Under the pieces are notes generated by a model. The model did no database searches and was not told the DNA's origin. It worked only from the letters and a program-made list of their open reading frames with translations. From the NCBI GenBank assembly GCA_019009955.1, contig CM032233.1, positions 11,565,001 to 11,629,000 on the forward strand: a stretch of DNA of 64,000 nucleotides, in the 5' to 3' direction. The translations under genes were made by a program, and so were the position numbers. Source of the DNA: Riptortus pedestris. Taxonomy: Eukaryota; Arthropoda; Insecta; Hemiptera; Alydidae. Below are positions 23,941-37,799 of this stretch, one piece after another (position 1 is the first letter of the stretch; each line of letters begins with the position of its first letter).

Positions 23941-24149
23941 TACCATGTTCACCAATCCTAACCAGGAGATACGAAAACGATGTCCATTCAAAATTATATA
24001 TATATATATATATATATAAAAAAAATTTTGAATGGACATCATTTTCGTATCTCCTGGTTAGGATTGGTGAACATTTAAAGACATTTTTTTTAATATACGT
24101 CATGAGGAGAACCTTCTCAAACTGATTTCACTTAAGGGAAATCTGCTAA
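23941..24149 (+). repeat. Family H 3' half forming a TA-centred hairpin
   Basis: The segment CCTAACCAGGAGATACGAAA (to about 23995) and its inverse (24022-24070) flank (TA)n. The sequence then continues to a 3' end TTCACTTAAGGGAAATCTGC and TAA at 24149. So the end of family H has been duplicated as a mirror around its own microsatellite. Confidence 0.7.
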
Positions 24150-24560
24150 AAATTCAGCAGGAAAACTAAAAATTACCCCCTTTCGGAAGTCTGAGTTCGG
24201 CCGTTAACGAACTAGATCATTAGTTTTTTTTTAAATTTATAAAATGTTAAAATATTGAGTTTGAAACGATCCAACAAAAATTGAGACCTCTAGAACAGCA
24301 ACAGAAAAGTATGTGTGTGTGTGTGTATATATGGTTTTGAATGGACCCCGTTTTTCCGGGAACCCGTCTCCCGAGTAGGATTGGTGGTCATTAGAAGAAA
24401 CTTTTCAAAAACTGCGCAATGAGAACAATTTATAGAAGGTGAATAATTTTGATCGTCTCCCCCTCCTCCTCCTGGTCTGAAATTAACTAACTTGTTCTTT
24501 AATTTTACTTTAATAATGATCAAACAAAAATTACAATCTCTAGAGCGTTAAAAAAATAAA
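24150..24560 (+). repeat. Decayed family H fragments
   Basis: Degraded body segments CGGCCGTTAACGAACTAGAT and CAACAAAAATTGAGACCTCT recur twice (24190-24300 and 24470-24545) with a (TG)n tract between. Ends are not preserved. Confidence 0.55.
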
Positions 24561-24581
24561 ATATCCTACAAATTATATACA

Positions 24582-24606
24582 TCTCAATTAGCCATAGTAG
24601 GAAAAA

Positions 24607-24656
<50 letters not shown>

Positions 24657-24680
24657 TTTTTGCTACTATGGCTAATTGAG
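24582..24680. repeat. TA-centred hairpin
   Basis: Arms CTCAATTAGCCATAGTAG (left) and CTACTATGGCTAATTGAG (right) flank (TA)n. The right arm leads straight into the SINE body at 24660-24775. Confidence 0.85.
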
Positions 24681-24775
24681 ACGGGTTATCTACAGACTAC
24701 CACCCTTTTCTAGCTAAGCATTTTATTTAATGATTGTGTCACTAAATAAATTCTTATATTATTAGAATGCCCAAA
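24660..24775. repeat. SINE body fragment
   Basis: GGGTTATCTACAGACTACCA, CCCTTTTCTAGCTAAGC and TTTTATTTAATGATTGTGTC match the SINE body at 43437-43540. No tRNA-like head is visible here. Confidence 0.55.
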
Positions 24776-24852
24776 GGGAACACACATATGGAACAAATTC
24801 TTTGTTTTCTGTTTGCAATGCTTTTATACTTAAATATTCAATCTGTTCCTCC

Positions 24853-24858
<6 letters not shown>

Positions 24859-24912
<54 letters not shown>
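24859..24912. repeat. (TA)n microsatellite
   Basis: About 27 TA units without family H flanks. The 24913-25200 stretch after it shows no recognisable gene. Confidence 0.95.
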
Positions 24913-24914
<2 letters not shown>

Positions 24915-25429
24915 TCCCAGCTTCCTGTGCCTAAAATCGCCAATCGTGATAATAAATAGCTGAGACTTGGTGTGGCAGAATTGTGACCCCTAGAGAATCT
25001 TTCAGTCCATATTTAATCTTGTAACCTTCTCCAGCGACCATAACTTTGGAATTTCCAATGGAATGCCATACTTTTTATGACGGATTCTTGTAGAAAATCA
25101 AATTCTAAAACGAGTTTATATTGGTGAATTTTTCGATTTGACGCATCCTTTAGCCGTAAAATGCAGAAACCTTCATTTCAGAAATGGCAAGCTTTTTATT
25201 GGAAAATGCGGCGACATATAAGTTGTAAACAAGAAGATTATCTTTGAAACAAGTCCATGGGAAGATGAATGAACTGTGAAATAAATAAAAAAAAAACTAA
25301 ATAACGCCAAACTCTTCTTGATGATTCTTCCCTGGAAGATACAACACCGTTTTTTTTTTTTTACATGGAGCATAAATGGTGGAAAAATGTATTCCTTTTA
25401 CAAATAATTACTACGTAATTAGTTAAATA

Positions 25430-25752
25430 TATATTAATTCTAAGAATGTTATTTGTTATGTTGATGTTTTTTGAAATGAACATTTTTTTTTTATTCATTT
25501 AAGAATACCTTTGCGTTAAATCGGTTTAAATACTTTTTTTTGTTTTGAATCCATTCTTTTCCCCATAGACTTGTTTCAAAAATAATTTTGTTGGGTAGAA
25601 CAAGACGGAATGGATTCTGGAATCAAAAAAAAAAAAAAAAAAAGAAAAGCTTTTTAAACGAAATAACGCTAAAGTATTCTTGAATGAAAAAAAAATGTTT
25701 ACTTCAAAAAACATCAACATAACAATAAACGCTCTTAGAATTAATTAGCGTT
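25430..25752. mobile_element. Foldback element at the repeat-dense/repeat-poor boundary
   Basis: The outer arms TTAATTCTAAGAATG...TTATGTTGATGTTTTTTGAA (25430-25530) and their inverse (25655-25752) are similar. Similarity continues to the centre near 25590 (AATCCATTC ... GAATGGATT), so almost the whole 320 bp is palindromic. No coding capacity. Confidence 0.7.
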
Positions 25753-25832
25753 ATTTAGTATTTTTATTTTGGGGGGGGGAGGATATTAGGCAGTAAAGTA
25801 AATTAGAAAACTGACTAAAATCACATCTTATC

Positions 25833-25842
25833 TTTATTTATT
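25833..25842 (-). terminator. Candidate distal poly(A) signal
   Basis: Overlapping AATAAATAAA on the minus strand at the boundary between repeat-poor and repeat-dense DNA. In sequence this AT-rich such hexamers arise by chance, so position is the main argument. Confidence 0.3.
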
Positions 25843-28800
25843 CAATAAATACAATAATCACATACATTTTAAAAATATAATCATAAAACAATCAACAGAT
25901 AACATCAGAGTTTCATGAATTCATTAAAATGAGGAGGTTAAGGAAAACAGAAACAATTTCTCCTAGGCTAGTTCCATAACAGGAAACCATCAATAATTAC
26001 AAGTTTCTTAAGGCGAATTATAATAGTATAAAAAATGCTTAAGCAGACAAGCTGTATTCTACAAAACTATACAATTTTTAAAAAACAAATGATTCTACAA
26101 CTTAAACAAAATGATTTGCAAAATATAATTATTATATCACTAAAGATATATTAAAAATTGAAAATTTTGTAATGCTTCAATTTAAGAAATGTTCACTACT
26201 GCAGGACATGTAAAGCAATCCATTTAGTTTAACCATGTAATTATACTTCATAATTAAACACATTAGCATTGTAAACTCTCAATTTGTGCAGGATCTTAAA
26301 TACTGTTCACATCTTAAGAAAAGACACTGAGAAATTATAGTCATTGAAATGAAATAATAAAAATAGGTATATAATATAAGTTTTGACAAAAATCAGACTC
26401 ATTATTGTTTTACTTTAATGTTAAGGCCAAAGATCTATTTCTATTACCATGATCATCTTTCAAACACAGATTGGCCAAAGACTTTCGTATCTTTCAAACA
26501 CTTTTAATGTATCATATATCTCAAGATTCTAGATACACCCCAAATTCCCAGTGAATCATCCCTGCAATTAATGTGTTAATCACATTCAATACTTAAATAA
26601 CTTTGGGCACTAATTTAAAAAAAAAAAAAAAATGTTTCCCTTTCCTATCCCTCCTCTAACATACTAAAAATACTAATTTTCAGAAAAAAAAAGTTTAAAA
26701 AATATAAAATATTTTCTATAAGCAATAAATATTCTTTGTACATAAAAAATACAGGATCTGTTATGATAGATATTTATATTTTGTAACGCAATATACATAT
26801 TTAAAATATTATCACATTGTAACATTCAAAATATGCAGTTGCATAAATTTTGTAATATTATCACCATTAACAATATAAAATCAATAAAATATAAAATTGT
26901 TTGCTAATAAAAAATAAAACAAAATCATATACTCAAAAGAGCGGAATTCAGGGTTTAACTTCAACACTACAAATCATCCAAATAAAAAAGTTTCTATGAA
27001 CTCAAACTTAAAACAAACACATGAATAAAACATGAAAACATAAATTTCATATTCTTAGGGTCAGAGTCATGTGACTAAAAGAAAACCAAAATATTGACTT
27101 ACTTTTAAATTTCTCGAATAGACTGGTAATAATTTTATGGAAACAGTGTAAGGTATGAAGAATCATAAATGAATGAATTTACTAACAATATTTGTAGTAA
27201 TAATAAAATAATGCCTTCTCCAGATTAAGCAATTTGTATCACCTTTATTGCATTTTAAAAGCATATTGAGATGAATTCTGCATTTACGTTCCTTTGAAAT
27301 GCAATAAATTAATGAGACTGACTAAAGAAACTTGTGTTCAAAAACAATTTGTTTAATCGTATGTGAGGCTACATTTATTGTTATAATAAAAATTTCAATA
27401 TTTTTGAGTGGTATAATTGGTCACTCATCATGATAAGACTGTGATGTTAGACACTTAACAAAACAGTAATTTACTTTGGGGTTTTCAAAGTTTCTCGATC
27501 CAAAAATATTAACTCCTTCTTTCACTTGACTACATTTATTTTAGTTGCAGTTCAGTTTTTATTTTGAAGAGTCTTAAGAGCAGGGATTCAAATCTCCGAA
27601 AGATACTACAGTAATAAAATTGAAAATTCGAACTTTCCATAGACTTCTAATTACATAATTAGAACAAAGTAGTGTTCCTCAGGATTTTCTGTCAGTTTTC
27701 CATGTTTACAATGATAGCATATCTTAAATCTTTAAATCGATATGACTAATGGGCTACTGATAGAAATATATAGGTAGTGTTGATTTAAAATTTTTGGAGT
27801 TCAGAGAATTTGCCTATTTTGTATTTATGTTTACTTTCTCCACACTCAATCACCCTCCTTTTGATTTATTTCTTCCTAATAAATCCAAAACTTGAATAGT
27901 AGCTGTCTCCCCCCTTTTCTTCACTCAAAGGAGAGTTAGGCTCAATCAAGGATTTAAACAAAATGAAACATCACAAAAATGTCACCTGAAAAATGACTTA
28001 AGCTTGGAATATAAAACATAACTATTGGACAAATTTTCTGAATGTCGTTTGGCTTAAACTGAAAATTCATTAAGTAAGTCACAAGTTTCAACCACTATTT
28101 CTGGGCATAATCTGTAATTTTGTTAGTTGTGAAAAATAAAAATGGGTTAACTTCTAAATTCCTCATAGACAGAGAACTTTGTAAGTGACCCCAAATTTTC
28201 ATATCCCCCTTAATCGATTTTGCCCATTAACAAACATCGATAAATAAATAGTGACTAAAGCTGAGGTAGGTAAAAAAAAAATTAATACATAAACAAATTA
28301 ATTACTTAACTTAAGTAATATGCATACATAAAGTTTCTTTTGTAATTTTAAAAGATAAGGAAACTCCTCTTAAGGAGTTATTGCTTGGAATAGTTTATTG
28401 AGTATGCATGAATAAATAAAATGTGACCAAACACTAAACAGCCCATGGTTCATTACCCGAGAAGTTTAGTTAAACAAAAAATTATATTTTGGATTAATGT
28501 GTGCATGAGTATTTCAAGAAACTAGCTAATTTTCATGATTAACCATATTAATGCAAGAATTTTCAATAAGTTATATTTTCAAAAACTAGTGGTACAATGA
28601 TTAATTCAAAATATTCTGTTGTATATTTTTTAAGGTAATTTTCTGAATTAAACTGGAACCTCTGTATCTTAATCCTGGTTATTTGGCTATCTTTTGACTC
28701 ACTGTGCAGCTTGACTAATATTTTATGTGTAAGGAATCCCTCCCTTTATAGATGTTTCTAGGACAGGCGACCCCTGCCAGGCTTAACCTCCAGATATCAA

Positions 28801-31800
28801 GACCTGCCTCATCTGGTTCTTCAATGATCACATGTGATACTTGTTACCAGCTCTTTCATCTTTAATACCCAATTCACTAGCTTCCAGGCATAGGACCACC
28901 TGTTTGGGACAGTTCGTTCCCGTTCACTAGAAGGAATAACTCTCTCTAGATGCAAATAGTATCCTTAAATAATCATAAAAGGCTGTCAAAGATATAGTTG
29001 TCAATATAATAAGGTTATCCCAAAATGGTTCTGAACAATAATTTTTAATATTTATAGAACAGATTTGCTTTTTAAAATGTTGGGATTCCAACAAAAAATA
29101 AAAATTTGAAGCAGCTCCAAATAAATTAAAATTTGATTCTCATACATAAAACTTTGTTGAACCCCCCCCCCCTGTTCTCTATTCTATCTACCTTCAAATG
29201 AGCCCAATACATTAAAGTTCATCGAATCGAGGATGACTCAAAACTTGGAAGTATATATGCAGGATTCTTGGGTAGTAGTTTTTGAAAAACATATCAAAGA
29301 AATTTAAATCTTACGATCACTTTTTAATAGTGTTAAGTATAAATTTGAATTTTACATTTATAGAACTTTAAGAAGACGGTGAACCATTTTGACCCAAAGA
29401 GTCTGAATCTAAACATATTCCAACTGACCAGCAACACGACTAGACTTTTGCAAACTAATGCGTATAATGAAACTCAACATCAACATAAAATGACTCCCAA
29501 TCGTTGTAATAATTAAACATCAGCAAAATATGGCCCTTCCAAAGAAATGCACTGAGATGCATTAAGCCTCAAATATCAGGACAAAGAAAGAGATAATGCA
29601 TATAAAATGGCCTCATAAAGTTAGTTCCCGAGTTTGAAAAATAGGACATATTACAAATTACTTAATAATTTGAAGCTACATTTGCCGCACAGTTAGCTGT
29701 GTACTATACTGTTGCCATTGTATTACTGGATTTGGAAAAAAAGACACACCAGAGAAAGTGAATTTTTAATGGAAAGTACGTTTACAAGAGTGAAAGTAAG
29801 TACTGAACTTTGAAGTTTGATTTTTGTTTATTTATTTCTAAATACTAGTCACTATTTCGATAAAAGGATTTAACTTTCAATTTTTAAAATAAATAAATTT
29901 CAATTAAAAAAAAAGTGTATTTTATATTATGGCACTTAGTTGATAGAAATTGTCAAGCTTATGTAAATTTCTAAATAGTGAGCTATTTTTTTTAGTTTTT
30001 GTAAAAACTTTAATAAATTTACTTACTAATACTAAAATAGAATGTATTTTGAACCTGAAAATAAATACAGTATTCACATACCAGTAAAAATGCCTTTTCA
30101 GAGGAAATTTATTACACTGAGCTTAAATAATTTCTGATTTACTAGTAAGAAATAAAAGGGGAAAAATAACTATATGGAACATAATAGTTATGTTTCAAAC
30201 AGCATAAATTACCAAAGAGTTGCAAATAAGTTCAAAGAAAATTAGCCAGGTACTTTTTCTATGAAGAATAAAGCTGTTTATTCATTAATTTGAAAATAAC
30301 GTAGTATAGAAAGCAAGAAGTCTCTTTTACCTTCCTTTCTTGCTCAACAACTAAAATCATGTCTGATTTACTTTATTAGTGCCAATATAAAGTTTGTGTA
30401 ATTATTGAAAAATGACCCCCCTCCCCATAAGACAGCTGAATATCAGCCCTTGACCTATATGAATATCGTTTGAATAATAGAGACAATTTCAAAGGTTTTT
30501 AAAACATACTCAAGCATTTTCATTTATACATTTTTTTTCTAATGAGAAGTACACAAGAGGTGAAAACTTTCTTGTTCCATAAGACAATCTTTCTAGAATG
30601 TTTTATACTCAGTTAGTGGAACATAAAACTTTTGATGGCTTTTCTCAGTATGTTATTAATACATATTCTTTGCTTTCTTTTTTTTATAGTACTTTAAAAA
30701 TAGAATATTCTTTCTTTATTTCCCATCATACTTTATGAAATAATAAATCTTGACCATACTAAGCTTTGCTGTAACTCAGATATATATTGATAAAGATGTA
30801 ATGATAATGCATAGTAAAAAAACCCAAGCAGTCTTTAGCAGATACCAATAAATATTGAAAACCCAGATTTAAGTCCATCCCACCAACTAACCAAAACAGA
30901 AACACTCGAAAAATAAAGAATACAAAATTAATTAATATTTTTAACAAATTGATGGAGATACTTCAGCATAGTTAAATTTGCCATGATTAATCTAAATATA
31001 TTTCAATGAAATAAAAACCTAAGTTCTTAAATATCAATTTTTATCATATAGATTTTAGATTTCAGAGGTGTTTTCATTATTACATGCTACTGAAGAATCA
31101 TACACATATTTAAATAGCAAATCATCAATAAGATCACAGATATCAAAATGATTCTATTCTCAGTCATAGGTTACATCATTTTTCTGTTCTTTTCTATGGT
31201 ACCTAAATATAAAATTAATTCTCTTTGAATAACATTCACGTGAAGTACATATCACACACAGTCAATAAAAATAATTTTATTATTTCAATAAAAACATCTC
31301 AACAAAGCATTAACAAGAAAAAATACAATAAATTCTTAGTTGTTTTTTTCACATCTTTATGGGGAAATTTTCAATTCATTTCTGGGTTAATTATCCTAAA
31401 GATGTTACAGCATTCGTCATTTTCATCAGGCCATTCAGTGTTAACATTTATTATTATTTATGATTTACTACTATATTCTACAAACTAATCTAAACAGTGA
31501 ATACTGTGACATAAAATGGCTTATGGCAAAGCAAACTGCCATCATTTTAAAATATACAGTAAGGAAAGAAACCAGTCTTTGATAAAGCAGAAGGGTGGAA
31601 TGGTCCTGACCTATTACATACACCTACTAATGGCAACTAAAAAAAAAGTACTTTGGATCATTTATTTACCCATTTAACAGGTACAATTTTCTTCTATAAT
31701 ATGACATCATATTGAAATAAATAAATAATTACAAGAACATAAAACTAATAAATCACAATAAGTTTTAATCGCCTATAGGAAAATAAAATACTAACAGCCA

Positions 31801-32879
31801 ATGCCTGATATACTGCAACAATTAAGCATTTAGTATAAACAACAAGTCATCAAATAATAAATAAACCCACTAATTAATATAAGTAACTAAATTTGTAAAT
31901 ATAGCTTTTTGACAAAATATTGAAACATGCCGAATATTGAATTATAAAAGACGTAAATATAACATAAAATTCTTGAAAAACTAAACTGAATATGAAATAA
32001 AAAAATATTTTAAAGAAGAAATCTGGCAACAGATGTTTAATCATAGTACTTTACTAAAACACAGGTTTAAAATTCTGTAGTTAATAAAGAATAAATATTT
32101 GGTAGAATCAAAACTTAAAGATATGCAGATTACTGATGTCATCAAAGTTATTTTTTAAGTACATTTTAAAAATTAGAGAACTGGCCTTACAGGATACCAA
32201 ACCCTATACTTACATTTTTAGAAGGACTAGAAAAGCTTAAGTCATATCACACACCTAAGTGATGATAAGCAATAAGCAATTAAAGGATAATTATTGCTCT
32301 CTCCCGCACTCTCATTGTGAAGCAAACTTTATTTTTATAATTACAGAATTTTTAGTACCTAAATACCTTTGGAAAATTTTAAATATTACTAATACTTCAT
32401 TACTTAATATTTATTAAAAGTCTGTGCATCCACGTCAATATTCTCAAATACTCAAAAATCTAAACACGCAAAACCTAGGTAAGTGGACAGTCAAACTAAT
32501 TTTGTCATCTAATCATTCTATTTACCGTAGAAATTAGCCTATTAAGATATATTTTAATTTATCTATGACTAGAATTGAAAAATAGAATTAATCTACCGGA
32601 GAGAAATTAAGTTTCCATTGATCCTACTGAGACTCAGAACCTGTCATTATTGGCCTACTTATTTCAAAGATATAATAGTCTATCCCGGATGGGGGGGGGG
32701 ACTAGCACATTCCCACATGCTCGATGACCCAAGGTGGCATCATCCCTCTCTATAAAGAAATTGTGATATTTCAGCTACCTATTGAATTTGTAGTGATCTA
32801 ATAGCTTAAAGTAAATATCACATAAGTAGTAGATTAAATTGATCACAAGATTGGTTATATACTTTTTTCTTTCCCATTC

Positions 32880-33031
32880 AATGTAAGTGATATTTACAAT
32901 TTTATATTTCATCCCTTATTGAAACCCCTCTCCTCCTCGTACAATTTCAGCCATTAACAAACATGGCCTTTAGTTTAACAAGAAATGTTCCTCTATCAAG
33001 CTAGAAAACAATCAAACAAAATTTTGTATTG

Positions 33032-33089
<58 letters not shown>

Positions 33090-33182
33090 AAATTTCGATG
33101 GATTTCATTTTTGTAATATACTTGGTAGGATCAATGGAGATTTGAAGAAATGTTTAAAAATTATGAGGAAAATCTGGTAAAA
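32880..33182 (+). repeat. Strongly decayed family H relic
   Basis: Retains TTTCAGCCATTAACAAACAT, an internal (TA)n (33036-33086), a degraded GGTAGGATCAATGGAGATTT segment and a GGAAAATCTGGTAAA end. It is the only recognisable family H copy of any length between 25.8 and 42.4 kb and is older-looking than those in the flanks. Confidence 0.7.
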
Positions 33183-34996
33183 CTATAGTACCAGACACAA
33201 CTCGGGATGAATTTCAAGAATAGATAATACAGGGTGTGACTATAATGTAATATAATGTTCTGAAACAATCTTAGCACCTTAAGTTTTACAATTGAAAATG
33301 TTTATTTTCATTAAATCACCCACCAATATAAGATTATATTTTCACACACAGAAGATAATTAGACTAAGTATATTTATTCATGCATAGAAACTGGGGACTG
33401 TTAGAAAAACTAGATGTGAATTTCTATGAGCACCTCCTTTTCCTTTTCTTTTTCAGTGCAGAAATGACTTATATCTGGACAACGAAAAGTATGCTCGATT
33501 TTTCTCTCTCGCAATAAATGATTTTCCAATAGAAAAGTAACAATGGCATGATTAATTTGAAAAATGAATTAACCTCATCGTTGCAAAGTACGTGAGGGTG
33601 AGACGACTTTTACTCCTAACTACCCTTCCAAGCGAAACACTTTCACCCCCTCGCCCTTCTCCTAACTATAAACCTCTTAGAGTTTAGTCCTTTATTCCAA
33701 GTAAACTCAGCGTTGAACAAGTTTATTATTAAACTCTTCTTTATGAAGTTTGCGATCCACCTTTGCAAGAGTTTAATTGTTCATTGGCTTCAACATCATT
33801 CGGGCAGGCTATTCCATAACTATTTACGATTCTGTGGTTAGATGGCAATGTTGTGGGTATCAAAAAATGTCATTCGAGATGACAAATTATAAATAACATT
33901 TTGTTTTAGATTCAACACACAAAACAGTATCAGTATTAGAACATGGCACTACATCACTGTTGCTAAGACAGAACTAAAATGAGCTATGTAAAACGGTTTG
34001 TAGAGTAGTCTAGGTATGATATCAGTCATCCTGAATATTCTCAGCTCTTGCATTCGTCTAATAAGCCCTCTCTGAGAATACTCTAGAGCATTCCCAGCAG
34101 CAAACAGGCCACACCCTGAGTTTCACAATGAAATAGTTAAAGAATTCACACTAATCTCTGAACTTGGATTATAAAAATGACTGTGGTCTATATGTGTTTT
34201 AAATGAACACATTAAATCTACTAGAATTATCAATAATTGAAATATCTTGATATAACAATCATTTTGAAGTCATCTTTAATAACTTAGCCTAAAGAGATAG
34301 ACAAAAAGATTAGCTCTATATGGTTCTTTCTTATCATTATCATTATTCTCTGATATCTAGGCTTATCATTAAAGTAGAGAAAAATTTAATTTTTTCAAAG
34401 AAAACTGTAAGTATGAGGGTTCGTCCTGAACAGTTTAACACATTAACACTGGCTAACCATTTCATTAAGTAGATTCCTTATATCAATCACTCTGATTGGT
34501 AAACGACTATTAATAGATCAACAACTTAAATATGTTTGCTAAACCTTTGAGAGTTTTGAATGTCTGAGAGGGGGTCTTTTGAAAATTATTTTGTATTTAA
34601 TGGAATCCCTGTAAATTTAGGACTTTAACAATATCTCACAAAAATTATCCGATTTTATTAGAAGTGATAAATAATATTGGCCCTAAATAATTGGGTACAT
34701 AATACATTTAAAATATGAACTCTGTATATCTGAGTATGGAACTTGACCAATAATTCAGGAAAATTATTTTTTCCAGTAGTAAAAATGGCAGCTGTTTTTG
34801 ATTAGCTGGGACCGTCATAAATAATTTCATCATTTCTAAAAAGAAGTTTACTGCAATCCATGTGATTGATAAATCTATATTGTCAAATTATTTTTGGAGC
34901 ATTTAAAAATCTTGGTGTTCAAAATCATTGCTGGCTCAGGAAACAGCAACTGCATTAGTAAGAAAATACAAATAAAAAGGAATGTAAGAATAACGA

Positions 34997-34998
<2 letters not shown>

Positions 34999-35054
<56 letters not shown>
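34999..35054. repeat. (TA)n microsatellite outside a transposon
   Basis: About 28 TA units with no family H flanks, unlike most other long TA tracts here. Confidence 0.95.
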
Positions 35055-35058
<4 letters not shown>

Positions 35059-37717
35059 GGATAGGAGTAAGCAGATGACACCAATAACCTGTGAAAAAGA
35101 GAGACAGAAAATCAGTACACAAACAGCTTACTACCTATATACACAGACACACATCTCTCAAATGTATCGTACACAGAGGAAACATACTTGAGGACTGTAA
35201 TATATTATCAAGCTAGCCTTTTATAAAAATACAATAATAGCTTTTTAGATCTATATAACTGGAGATCTAACCTTTAATTATGACTAGATTATTCTGGGGG
35301 AAAATACAAAACCATCTACTCATAAAAAAAGAAGAAAAAAAAAGACTACAACAGTGCTCATTTGTATTTGTATACAACAGTGCATATTTCATGTCAATCT
35401 ATGTCTGAGAATATTTTTTATCTAGTCTATCTGAGTTTAATGACGCACATACAGGAATCAAAGTATACATCTACAATTACTGAAGTGTGGGAATGATAAG
35501 GAGTCAAAGAACTCAGGCACCAAAAATTGGATATTTCAAGCCTAGTGTAAGTGCATATATTTTTAAATTTAGCAAACATTTTTATTAAAGAGCTGAAGTA
35601 GACACCCAAATAAATGTTGTAGGGTCATGTGGAACAATTATATCTGACCAGTGACATTACTGTTTCACGCAAAGGAATCGCCTGAGACAAAATAATGCCC
35701 CCCTGGTGAACTTATAACCAAATTTCCAATTTCAAGAATGGAAATGAAGGAGAGGAATTATTTTAATAAGCGTGAATATGGGTCTTGCATTAAGTAAGCC
35801 TTCTTATTCTAAATTAGTTAGTAGTTTTATGCCAGTGTACTTCTGTCAGTTTTAAATTAATAGGAAGGTTTGAACCATTTAATACAACTCGAATAACATT
35901 AACTTACTCCCTACATAACACATTATTGGGTATGTTGAGTACAAACACCACAAGCAGATAACATCAAATGAGTATTGTACAGAGTGCAGACTAGGCTGTA
36001 GCCCAGTGAAGTGGGTTTTATGACTTAGTTTATATAGTTTTGCGCAGTCTGAAACTGGTTTCCAGTGAGTGCAGACCATCTTTGGACCAGTCATTTATTT
36101 CAAACCACAATTGGGTTTGGAATTGGACCCCCCCCCCTAACTTAAGTACTCAATTCACTAACTTTTAGCTTTCAATGTTGCATTACTGCATACAAAATTT
36201 ACTATAAAGTATTAGGGTATGGAAAAATTTATGCTAGTTTGTTTCGTCCATTCACATTACTTTACACAAAGCTAACCCTTATTTTCAAAATTATTTCTAC
36301 AGAATTTCTGTACTTTTCTTCCATTCTGATTTATCTTAAATATCTTTTATATGATTTAACAATAATGTTGTCAGGAACTAAATGAGATATAAGGAATACA
36401 ACATATAAATAAACTGGGCCCTGCCTATTTGAACAATATCATATTGGCATAAAATACTTTTTACAACATTAGATTGAAACTATTAAGTTTTATTTTGGAA
36501 ATCTTCGGCTCAACCACTCCATGAAGGGCTAGGACTTGCCATATGGCTCTGGTTGGAGAAAGTGCAAAGGAAACTGTTTTCAAATAATTAATAAATAGTA
36601 AAAAGTTATTTTTATTTTAATGCCCAGAATAATGATTAATTTATTGATAAATCAATTGAATAATGACATATTATTCATTATTCAAATAAAAATTAACTCT
36701 TCAATAACTATTATTTTTGAATAGAAACAAATTTATTCAATAAAATATGTTTACTGATTAAAAACAAATTTATTACACAATAATGTTTTAAAATAATAAA
36801 ATTGATAAATTCAATAATTTATTTTGTCTGGATTTTGACTTATTATCTTCAATCATTCATTGGGTGACAACTCCCCATTGATCAGCTTGCCCTACGATCT
36901 CAAGTGCCCCCTGCCCCCCCTCCCACGTTTACTAGCTACTCTTTTAGACTTTTCATTATCTTTTCTGCTTATATCTCTTGTGAATGGGTGAATATATTTT
37001 TGAGGTACAAACTATTTTTTCGCACCAAAATGGTGTGAAATTTCATCAAAAAAGGTTATTTCTTGGCTCCATGGTTATTGGTCAAAGTGAGGTTTTGCTC
37101 AGGCAATGTAGGATTTCATAAATGACTGTTGGTCACACTCAGCTGGCAATCCTTAGAAATTCCCATAAGTATAAATAGCATCATTAATCTACCATCATAA
37201 TATCATTTTTACAATGGAACTAAATCTAAAAAATGCTTTTTTGAGTGAGGTTTCCAAAAATTTGGACTTAAACACTATCTAGAATACATAAGGAATACAA
37301 TAGAAAAAAAGCTTTGAGATAACTACATTTGAGATAGATTCTATTCCTGAGGCAGATCAGAAACAATTTTGAGAACTTTCTATTACCTCTAATTGTGACA
37401 AAAAATCTACGATGGCTTGTGAATAAACAAGAATGTTGAAATTAAAACGATAAATACATCAAAACACTTTTATATTGTAATTCACTAATGACATCGCTGG
37501 ACAACAGTGAATGATCCGAGGTGGAGTTAAGGACAAAGTATTAAATCCTATCCTCCTCTTGAGTGAACACAATCAAATATATCACTGAACTTGATTATCA
37601 GCTTTAAAAAATATTAATAGTATAATATCGCAAAGATAGTAATGGGTCAATTTCATAAACACCATTATTCTGCAATTCATTTTATTAAAACTCAATGTTT
37701 TTTTTTTCCAATTTAAC

Positions 37718-37799
37718 GCCTTTTCAGGAGTACATGAAACTAAGCACTAAGGATGTGAGCATGTTATTAGTGTTTAGATTCATGTACTCCTGAAGAGGC
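37718..37799. ncRNA. Pre-miRNA-like hairpin (82 nt)
   Basis: Arms 37718-37750 and 37767-37799 (33 nt each) pair throughout apart from one A-A mismatch and two positions that become G-U pairs in RNA. The loop is 16 nt (37751-37766). The conserved arm core is TTCAGGAGTACATGAA. Stem length, loop size and a single internal mismatch match a microRNA precursor. No TTAA, TA or other target-site duplication flanks it. The strand is undetermined, and no known microRNA seed is recognised. A small foldback element is the alternative. Confidence 0.5.

Noticed and set aside
37681..37720. A terminator formed by the T-run beside the 37718 hairpin
   Set aside because: T-runs are frequent here, and hairpin plus T-run termination is a bacterial feature.
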